A stretch of 7,501 bases of DNA from DATCRE01 sp035493595 (GTDB lineage Bacteria; Bacteroidota; Bacteroidia; Cytophagales; Cyclobacteriaceae), in contig DATJHZ010000338.1 of the NCBI GenBank assembly GCA_035493595.1, positions 1-7,501 on the forward strand, in the 5' to 3' direction. Below the pieces are notes generated by a model, which was not told where the DNA came from, did no database searches, and saw only the letters and a program-made list of their open reading frames with translations. The translations under genes were made by a program, and so were the position numbers. Of this stretch, positions 1 to 5,986 are shown in pieces. How positions within the stretch are numbered: the stretch's first letter is position 1; each line of letters starts with the position of its first letter.

Positions 1-72
1 GAGTGAAGACTTCCCAACATTGGGCTTACCCACAATACTTACAAAACCGGCCTTAAATGTTGATTCTTCCAT
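1..72 (-). CDS. era: GTPase Era, N-terminal fragment (cut by window edge)
   Basis: Read on the minus strand from the ATG at 72-70, the frame stays open to the left edge and gives 24 residues beginning MEESTFKAGFVSIVG. Residues 15-22 read GKPNVGKS, the G1/Walker A (P-loop) motif GxxxxGKS that binds GTP phosphates. The short N-terminus before a beta strand of the type 'AGFVSIVGKPNVGKS' is characteristic of Era, the essential GTPase that binds 16S rRNA and assists 30S subunit maturation. EngA/Der also begins with a P-loop, but usually lacks this 'KAGFVSIVG' lead-in. The KH RNA-binding domain and the other G motifs lie outside the window, so the assignment rests only on the start of the protein. 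The gene diverges from the tRNA, with 115 nt between them. Confidence 0.88.
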   Translation of the reverse strand, partial: MEESTFKAGFVSIVGKPNVGKSSL

Positions 73-91
73 AAATGAATTGGCAAAGTTA

Positions 92-123
92 TTTGTTTTT
101 TAGTTGGTATAACTCTACTTTTG
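92..123 (+). promoter_or_regulatory. Possible Bacteroidota-type promoter of the tRNA-fMet gene
   Basis: TTTG at 92-95 and TACTTTTG at 116-123 are separated by 20 nt. They match the -33 (TTTG) and -7 (TAnnTTTG) elements described for the primary sigma factor of Bacteroidota. Transcription would begin near 130, giving a precursor leader of about 58 nt before the tRNA. The motif is short and the sequence AT-rich, so chance occurrence is possible. No experimental start is known here. Confidence 0.4.
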
Positions 124-187
124 CAAACCATTTGAGAAACACGTCAGTTTTTAGTGTTTTTAAGCTAAAAAGGGACAAAAGATATAT

Positions 188-260
<73 letters not shown>

Positions 261-269
261 CTAAAATCA

Positions 270-301
270 AAAAGCCTGAAGCATTATCGCTTCAGGCTTT
301 T
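270..301. terminator. Bidirectional intrinsic terminator
   Basis: A perfect 13-bp stem is formed by AAAAGCCTGAAGC (270-282) and GCTTCAGGCTTTT (289-301) around a 6-nt loop. The plus-strand transcript ends in TTTTGTGTTTT, which suits termination of the tRNA. In the opposite direction the stem is followed by TTTTTGATTTT, so the same hairpin can end the transcript of the convergent regulator gene that stops at 378. The stem starts only 10 nt after the tRNA. Confidence 0.87.
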
Positions 302-377
302 GTGTTTTAAGGCTCTTGTTCATTTTTATTGCCCTTGAGATCACCTGAAGGATTAAGTTGTTTCAAATTCTAAAAGC

Positions 378-1934
378 TTAAAGAAAATTTTTCAAGGTCG
401 AATCGTCAGGTACTTCCATTCTTTTCTTGAGGCGATAGCGTGATTGCTTAACGCTCTCAACTGAAATGCCAAGCATGGTAGCAGCTTCCTTAATTGATAG
501 ATTCAATTTTGTAATTGCAGCAAGCCTTAACTCTGATGCCGTTATAGTTGGGTATTTGTAGCGAAGTTTAGTAAAGAAATTGGGGTACACTTCTTCAAAG
601 GCTTTTTTAAAATTTTCCCAATCTTCTTCGGTGTGAATTTTTAAGTGAAGAATCCTGGTAAACTTTTCCATATTCTCATCAACGATTTCTGTACTATTTT
701 TCAGTGCTTCGAGTTCTTCACTGATGGTGGATATGATCGCTGACTTTTCCAGCAGACTTTGAGTATAATGTTTTAGCTGCCGTTGTTTTGAAGCCAGTAT
801 TAATTTTGTTCTATTATACATCAAAAAGCCAAGCAGCAAAAAACCAAACAGTGATCCTATAAACACATTCCTTCGAAATATTCCCGATTCATATTGTTGA
901 GACTGAACGGTCAGTTGCAGGTCTTTTTTTTCCAACTCATAACTATGCACCATATGCTCGATAGATACTCTACTCTCTTCGTTTTTAAGTGTATCATTTA
1001 ATGACATATAGTATGATAAAAAATCATACGCTTTTGAAGAGTTCCCAATTGATTGATAAATCGTTGCAAGACGTTTATAGTTTTGCAGGACATACAATCT
1101 TATATTAACTTTTTTAGCGAGCACTAATCCTTCTTCGGCTATGGAAAGAGCTTTTTGATTGATACCCTGGGCCAGATAGACATCGCTATAAATGCCATAA
1201 ATCTCAGCTATTAAATTATTGAGATTACCTTCTTTAGCTAATCTATTAGCTTTCTCTATATACTTTAAAGCGCTGTTATAGTCTTTATGTTTTAAATAAA
1301 TAGCACTCATATTAATCATAGAGGTCGTAATAACATAGTTGTGCCCAATTGCTTCGCCTTGTAGTACGGCCTGATCATAGTATTTCAGTGCGATGGAATC
1401 TTTGCCTTGTTCCTGATAAGCATATCCTATGTTATATGTGACAGTGACGAGTCCTTTTTTATTACCCGCCTGCTGCCAAATGGCAATTGCCCTTTGGTAG
1501 TAGCGCAGTCCTTCTTCAAATTTTTTCTCTTCTACATATACAGTTCCTATATCATGATAATTTAGCGCCATCTCTTTTAAATCTTTGCGCTCTTCAGCTA
1601 TCCTTAAACTTTCTAAGTAGTACTCAATAGCTTTGTGATTATTTCCAGCATCTGAGTATGCTCCTCCCAGCAATCCATACGCTTGAGAAATTCCTTTTTC
1701 ATAATTGTTTCTTTTTGCGCATGCTAATGCTTCATGTGCTGTTTCAATCATTTTGATTATATCCTCATTACTGTAACTATAACATAGTTCGATAAGATTA
1801 TTAACTCGATTTGTGTCGTCAGGAAGAGTTCTAAGAATCGATTGCAGACTATCTATTGTTGTTTTTTGAGCACGAACACCAGAAATGGAAACGAGTAGCG
1901 TAAGTACTACGATGGTATATATTCTTTTAGGCAT
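378..1934 (-). CDS. TPR sensor with membrane anchor and C-terminal LuxR-like HTH (predicted transcriptional regulator)
   Basis: The 518-residue product is a predicted one-component transmembrane regulator; I do not recognise a named gene. Residues 1-22 form a Sec signal peptide (MPKRIYTIVVLTLLVS... ending VRA-Q). About seven TPR units follow between residues 39 and 315, spaced almost exactly 40 residues apart (for example near 81, 121, 161, 201, 241, 281), and are predicted to be periplasmic. One hydrophobic helix spans about 357-373 (NVFIGSLFGFLLLGFLMY). A basic and coiled-coil stretch covers about 376-425. The C-terminal domain, about 450-507, contains the segment TITASELRLAAITKLNLS and a helix-turn-helix, KEAATMLGISVESVKQSRYR, as in LuxR/GerE-type DNA-binding domains. 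The ATG at 1934 is preferred over an in-frame TTG at 1943 because it gives a compact signal peptide. The gene is divergent from the yfiR-susCD operon, so control of that operon is a reasonable inference but is not shown. No kinase or receiver domain is present. The stop TAA faces the terminator at 270-301. Confidence 0.9.
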   Translation of the reverse strand: MPKRIYTIVVLTLLVSISGVRAQKTTIDSLQSILRTLPDDTNRVNNLIELCYSYSNEDIIKMIETAHEALACAKRNNYEKGISQAYGLLGGAYSDAGNNHKAIEYYLESLRIAEERKDLKEMALNYHDIGTVYVEEKKFEEGLRYYQRAIAIWQQAGNKKGLVTVTYNIGYAYQEQGKDSIALKYYDQAVLQGEAIGHNYVITTSMINMSAIYLKHKDYNSALKYIEKANRLAKEGNLNNLIAEIYGIYSDVYLAQGINQKALSIAEEGLVLAKKVNIRLYVLQNYKRLATIYQSIGNSSKAYDFLSYYMSLNDTLKNEESRVSIEHMVHSYELEKKDLQLTVQSQQYESGIFRRNVFIGSLFGFLLLGFLMYNRTKLILASKQRQLKHYTQSLLEKSAIISTISEELEALKNSTEIVDENMEKFTRILHLKIHTEEDWENFKKAFEEVYPNFFTKLRYKYPTITASELRLAAITKLNLSIKEAATMLGISVESVKQSRYRLKKRMEVPDDSTLKNFL

Positions 1935-2318
1935 AGAAATCAAAGATCAAAAGTAAACCTTACCGTTATAAGCATTCTTGTTTTTTTGCGGCGAAATATT
2001 ACAAGTCATTTGAAAGTAGTATAACGTCTTGCCCAGATTGATCCTATTGAAGAATGTTAACCATTTTGTCTCATGCATTAAGAGTGTAGTACCCTCATTG
2101 TCCATCTATTTGTCTGAATGATCTAACTTTTTTGTAGGGATGATTCTTTTCTCATGGTCTGCAAATGGAATTCCTTTGAATCAGTTTGTTAAGAGCACTT
2201 AACACTTTTCAATAGTAAAATCACTTTATCGATTGCAAACCACAAGTAAGTTGTGGAATGTGCTATCAAGTGTTTAGTCTCTCGCCAACTAAAATTTTGT
2301 CACTTAAAAAAATAAACG
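1935..2318. other. Divergent intergenic control region with short inverted repeats, no gene
   Basis: No credible coding frame or RNA gene is visible in these 384 nt. For the leftward gene, TACTTTTG reads on the minus strand at 1955-1948 and matches a -7 element, but no -33 TTTG sits at the right distance and the leader would be only about 8 nt. For the rightward operon there is no perfect TAnnTTTG. The nearest is AAATTTTG at 2292-2299, about 20 nt before the start codon at 2319. Inverted repeats are GTTAAG-AGCA-CTTAAC (2188-2203), CCACAA-GTAAG-TTGTGG (2240-2256), the 8-bp palindrome GGAATTCC (2167-2174) flanked by CAAA and TTTG, and AACACTT (2201-2207) with its complement AAGTGTT (2268-2274). 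They could be operators or a folded leader, or chance in AT-rich DNA. Confidence 0.5.
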
Positions 2319-2822
2319 ATGAATGTATCGACGAGAAAACTATTAGTTCTTTTTTACCTACTCTTTCTCTTTATGCCAACAATTTCTGATGCGCAGGATG
2401 AAAAATTCGAAGCAATATTTCTGTACAAGTTTATCGAAAATATAAACTGGCCAGACGAACGAAAGAATATTGTTGTGGGCATTGTGGGTGAGACACAAGT
2501 GCATGATGAATTTGAAAAAATATTACAATCACGCAACAACACTTCTATACGTGTAAAAAAAATAGTATCTGCGGAAGCAGGGACCTGTGACGTTGTATTT
2601 GTTCCGGAGCATCAAAATCCTATGCTTAGTGCTATCCTGGAAAACACCTATAAAAAGAGCATACTCATTGTAACAGAAACCGCCGGGCTCACAAAGAAAG
2701 GTGCAGGTATCGGCTTTTTAAAAGAAAAAAATAAGCTAGGCTTTGTAGTTAACAAATCATCACTAGACGGAAGAAGCCTGAAAGTCTCGAACGCTGTGCT
2801 TAATCTAAGCAAGGAAATTTGA
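2319..2822 (+). CDS. YfiR-family (DUF4154) periplasmic protein
   Basis: The 167-residue product has a signal peptide (about 1-25, hydrophobic LLVLFYLLFLFMP, cleavage near SDA-Q) and then one domain matching the YfiR/DUF4154 pattern. Family features seen are AIFLYKFIENINWP at 32-45 (typical 'A-F-Y-F-x-x-I-x-WP' opening), VVGIVGE at 52-58, the strand CDVVFVPE at 90-97, ILIVTE at 115-120, and the closing segment from IGFLKEK at 131-137 through FVVN and GRSLKVSNAVLNLSKE. Length is normal for the family. In Pseudomonas, YfiR is a periplasmic repressor of the diguanylate cyclase YfiN and is stabilised by disulfides. Here only one cysteine (Cys90) is present, so no internal disulfide can form, and no YfiN or YfiB homologue is in view. 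The partner is therefore unknown. The gene is 63 nt upstream of susC with no terminator between, so it is probably the first gene of that operon. Its leader is A-rich (AAAAAAATAAACG) with no Shine-Dalgarno sequence, as usual in this phylum. Confidence 0.85.
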   Translation: MNVSTRKLLVLFYLLFLFMPTISDAQDEKFEAIFLYKFIENINWPDERKNIVVGIVGETQVHDEFEKILQSRNNTSIRVKKIVSAEAGTCDVVFVPEHQNPMLSAILENTYKKSILIVTETAGLTKKGAGIGFLKEKNKLGFVVNKSSLDGRSLKVSNAVLNLSKEI

Positions 2823-2885
2823 TTTCGATATCATTCAATACAGCTTGATTCAAATTAGTAATACAGAAAATTAAATAAATATAGA

Positions 2886-5800
2886 ATGAATAGAAGTATA
2901 CCCATTTTAATGGGAGGTTATGCCTCCATGAAACAAGCACTGTTTCGTCTCACACTGGTAAGTGCATTTGCGTTGCTGAGCCATCTTACGCTGGCCAATA
3001 GTACAAATGAAATAATTGTAAAAGGTAAAGTGAGTGATTACGCAACAAATCTCCCGTTGCCAGGTGCGAGTGTTTATATAGAAGGAACTACTACAGGTAC
3101 CACTACGGATGCTAATGGCGAATACTCCATAACTGTAGCAGATGCAAATGCTATGCTTGTATTCTCCTTCATTGGTTATGATATTGAAAGAATTCAAGTT
3201 GGGGGTCAGACAACTTTAGACGTAGCGTTAATCCCTAATCTTGAAATGCTTACCCAAGTGATAGTAGTAGGATATGGAGAGCAAAAGAAAACAGATGTTA
3301 CAGGGTCGGTAAGTTCACTGACAGCAGACGTATATAAAGATCAACCGGTTGTAACTGCCTCTGCAGCACTGCAGGGAAGAATCGCCGGTGTATCTGTACA
3401 GAATTCATCTGGTGCTCCGGGTGGAGAAGTTAAGATCCGTGTGCGTGGGATGAACTCTATCAACTCCAGCAACGATCCACTTTATGTAGTAGACGGTGTT
3501 GCGTTGTTCAGTGCTGGTTTGGGTGATATCAATGTGAATGATATTGAATCCATTGAAGTATTGAAAGATGCATCAGCTACTTCTATCTATGGATCAAGAG
3601 GATCGAATGGTGTTATACTGATCACCACTAAAAAAGGAAAAGCCGATCACACCAAAGTAGAGTATAACAGTTTTGTTTCGTTTAACACAGTAAGAAAAAA
3701 ATATGATCTGCTCGATGCTGTGGGCTATGCCAAACTTGCCAACCACATAGCTGGGAGTTCGGTATATGCAGATCCCGATGCATTGGCTGGTACTGGAACC
3801 GATTGGCAGGACGCGATTTTTCGTACAAGTGTTACACAAAGTCATCAGTTAGCCGCTTCCGGAGGAACTGAAAAAACGAGATACTATATATCGGGATACT
3901 ATGTAGATCAGCCCGGTATCATCATCAATTCAGGACAAAAGAAATATTCGCTTCGTTCTAATATAGACACGAAGATCAACGAGAAGGTAAGTCTAAGTGT
4001 AGGTCTTTTTATTTCTCACCAGAACTCTCATAATAACCAGGAGTCAGGTGATGATGGTACATCAGTTGTGCGCTCGGCTCTGGCATGGGGCCCAACAGAA
4101 AATATCTATAGCAGCCCGGGAGTATATAACCGCATGAGTTCAACAGGCTCACCGATATCTGTTAACCCTTATCTGATTGCAAAGGAGCGATTAAACGACG
4201 CAACCTCAAACACTGTGTTGCTGAACAGCACTGTAAAGTATGCGATAACAGATTGGCTATCGTACGACCTCGTGTTGGGAGTTAATGCAAATCTGGGAAG
4301 CGCTGCTTATCTCACCAATCACTGGATAGCACCTACAAATCCTGGTTCCGGACAAAGCTCATCGGAAAGTTATACACTTCAAAACAGTAATATACTCACC
4401 TTCCACAAAATGTTTTCTGATATCCATGATATCAAAATCACTGGTGTAGTAGAAGAAACATCCAGCACCTCTAAAGGCATAGCTGCTAACGGTGGCGGAT
4501 TAACGTCTGAATCCAACGGGTATTACAACCTGGCACTTAACAAAACACAAAGCATTGGCTCTTCTTATAGCAACTGGGGACTGCTCTCGTATGTAGGTCG
4601 TCTTTCATATGTATTAAAAGACAAATATCTGTTGATGGCTACATATCGTGTTGATGGCTCTTCTAAATTTCAGGGATCTAATAAATGGGGGTACTTCCCT
4701 TCTGTAGCAGCTGGCTGGCGTCTTTCAGAAGAAGATTTTATAAGGAACCTGAATATTTTCACAAATTTGAAATTACGTGGTAGTTATGGTAAAACCGGTA
4801 ATCAGGCCGTTACTCCTTATAGTACACTTGGTCTGCTTCAAAAAAATCAATCTTCTTTCGGAACAACAACGCTATACCCGGGCTATACCATTGGTAATCC
4901 GTCAAACCCCAACCTGAAATGGGAAACTACTGTGCAGGCCAATGTTGGTTTAGAGATGGCTTTTCTTAAGGGCAAGTTGAGTGTTACAACGGACTACTAT
5001 GTAAAAAATACGAAAGACCTTTTGCTCAATAAACCTATACCGTTATACGATGGTGGAGGAAGTATGTTAGTGAACCTGGGGCAGGTACAGAACAAGGGAT
5101 TAGAAGTAAGCGTGAATGGACAGATTATAGATTCCGAAAAAATTTCATGGAGTGCTGGCTTCAACGTTACATCCTATAAAAATAAAGTAGTAAGCCTGGG
5201 TGGCGATGACATAATCAATTTGGGTTATCTCTCTCGGGGCCTTGTTAACACCAACATTCAGGTTGTTAAGGTAGGTCAACCACTCGGAGCCTTCTATCTT
5301 ATTCCATGGCAAGGTATATATCAGCAAGATGAAGGTACACATCATGCAGGAGAAGCTAAATATGCAGACATAAGTGGCAACGGCACCATTGGTTCCGAAG
5401 ACAGAAAAATTGTTGGTAGTTCAACACCTAAATTTCTCTTTGGCTTCAACAACAACCTGAGGTATAAGAACTTTGAACTAAATGTATTCATCCAGGGAAG
5501 TCAGGGTAACAAAGTGTTCAATGGAACCTATGCAGCTATTGCAGCTTCTAACAGTACTGTAAAATATCCTACGCTCGCGGCTGCTGCTAATTACTGGACA
5601 CCTGAAAACACACATGCCAAATTTGCTGATCCTGCCTCTGTGAATAAAACCCAAATTGAGTCAACGCAATTTTTACAGAATGGCAGCTATGTACGATTGA
5701 AGAACATCAGTCTTTCATACAGTCTTCCCAAAGACATGCTTAAACTTGTAAATCTTAAACTGACGGTAAGTGCACAAAATTTACTGACTATTACTCGTTA

Positions 5801-5933
5801 CATAGGCTATGACCCTGAAGGTACTTCTACAGGTCTGTCAACAACGGGTACCAGTGATGCATACGGTGGATTTGATGTTGGATCTTATCCGTCATCTCGC
5901 TCATTCTCTGTAGGACTGCAGGCAACCTTTTAA
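2886..5933 (+). CDS. SusC/RagA-family TonB-dependent outer-membrane transporter
   Basis: The 1015-residue product is a SusC/RagA-type transporter that imports a ligand across the outer membrane using TonB-ExbBD energy, with the SusD protein encoded next as its lid. Domains in order: signal peptide (to about residue 38), carboxypeptidase-regulatory-like beta-sandwich (about 43-118, including GKVSDYATNLPLPGASVYI and FSFIGYD), TonB-box region QVIVVGYGEQKKTDVTG (124-140), plug domain (about 150-250, with ALQGRIAGVSV, RVRGMNSIN, DPLYVVDG, IEVLKDASATSIYGSRGSNG), and a beta-barrel to the C-terminal Phe, the usual BAM recognition end. An EF-hand-like loop, DISGNGTIGSEDR at 828-840, is typical of SusC proteins. 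There is no N-terminal STN domain, so FecA-like sigma/anti-sigma signalling is unlikely. Two starts are plausible: ATG 2886 or ATG 2928 (Met15), the latter giving a conventional signal peptide starting MKQALFRL and having GGAGG upstream. Length is normal; no frameshift is seen. The ligand cannot be predicted. Confidence 0.96.
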   Translation: MNRSIPILMGGYASMKQALFRLTLVSAFALLSHLTLANSTNEIIVKGKVSDYATNLPLPGASVYIEGTTTGTTTDANGEYSITVADANAMLVFSFIGYDIERIQVGGQTTLDVALIPNLEMLTQVIVVGYGEQKKTDVTGSVSSLTADVYKDQPVVTASAALQGRIAGVSVQNSSGAPGGEVKIRVRGMNSINSSNDPLYVVDGVALFSAGLGDINVNDIESIEVLKDASATSIYGSRGSNGVILITTKKGKADHTKVEYNSFVSFNTVRKKYDLLDAVGYAKLANHIAGSSVYADPDALAGTGTDWQDAIFRTSVTQSHQLAASGGTEKTRYYISGYYVDQPGIIINSGQKKYSLRSNIDTKINEKVSLSVGLFISHQNSHNNQESGDDGTSVVRSALAWGPTENIYSSPGVYNRMSSTGSPISVNPYLIAKERLNDATSNTVLLNSTVKYAITDWLSYDLVLGVNANLGSAAYLTNHWIAPTNPGSGQSSSESYTLQNSNILTFHKMFSDIHDIKITGVVEETSSTSKGIAANGGGLTSESNGYYNLALNKTQSIGSSYSNWGLLSYVGRLSYVLKDKYLLMATYRVDGSSKFQGSNKWGYFPSVAAGWRLSEEDFIRNLNIFTNLKLRGSYGKTGNQAVTPYSTLGLLQKNQSSFGTTTLYPGYTIGNPSNPNLKWETTVQANVGLEMAFLKGKLSVTTDYYVKNTKDLLLNKPIPLYDGGGSMLVNLGQVQNKGLEVSVNGQIIDSEKISWSAGFNVTSYKNKVVSLGGDDIINLGYLSRGLVNTNIQVVKVGQPLGAFYLIPWQGIYQQDEGTHHAGEAKYADISGNGTIGSEDRKIVGSSTPKFLFGFNNNLRYKNFELNVFIQGSQGNKVFNGTYAAIAASNSTVKYPTLAAAANYWTPENTHAKFADPASVNKTQIESTQFLQNGSYVRLKNISLSYSLPKDMLKLVNLKLTVSAQNLLTITRYIGYDPEGTSTGLSTTGTSDAYGGFDVGSYPSSRSFSVGLQATF
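2912..2930 (+). promoter_or_regulatory. Shine-Dalgarno-like GGAGG in a hairpin before the alternative susC start
   Basis: GGGAGG at 2912-2917 lies 10 nt before the ATG at 2928, a good Shine-Dalgarno spacing in a window where other genes lack one. GGAGG (2913-2917) pairs perfectly with CCTCC (2923-2927) around loop TTATG, so the ribosome-binding sequence would be hidden in a 5-bp stem directly abutting the start codon. This bears on the choice of start codon for susC and might tune its translation. If the upstream ATG at 2886 is used, the same bases are simply codons 9-14. Confidence 0.3.
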
Positions 5934-5986
5934 AAAAGTTGTTCACTCAAAAAATCATTTATCATTTAATCACTTTGAATAGTAAT

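Noticed and set aside
84..91. Minus-strand TAACTTTG resembling a -7 promoter element for era
   Set aside because: It lies only 12 nt from the era start codon, giving a leader of about five nt, and no -33 TTTG is found at proper spacing. Probably chance.
148..171. Inverted repeat TTTTTAG...CTAAAAA upstream of the tRNA
   Set aside because: It is a nearly pure A/T stem with a 10-nt loop and no U-tract in the right place. It is weak and likely to be composition-driven.
1935..1943. Extension of the regulator to a TTG start at 1943, adding three residues
   Set aside because: The upstream codon is TTG, not ATG, has no ribosome-binding signal, and the ATG at 1934 already gives a well-formed signal peptide.
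2354..2542. Small minus-strand open frame inside the yfiR-like gene
   Set aside because: It lies entirely antisense to a gene with clear domain support and shows no recognisable protein features.
2319..2822. A YfiBNR cyclic-di-GMP control system
   Set aside because: Only the YfiR-like component is present; no GGDEF cyclase or OmpA-like YfiB is encoded in the window.
2907..3845. Minus-strand open frames at 2907-3197 and 3594-3845 inside susC
   Set aside because: They are antisense to conserved SusC domains, their protein sequences look like reverse-frame noise, and they have no promoter or start context.
5954..5967. Tandem ATCATTT repeat between susC and susD
   Set aside because: Two 7-bp copies in an AT-rich 53-nt spacer are too little to indicate function; no hairpin or terminator is formed.
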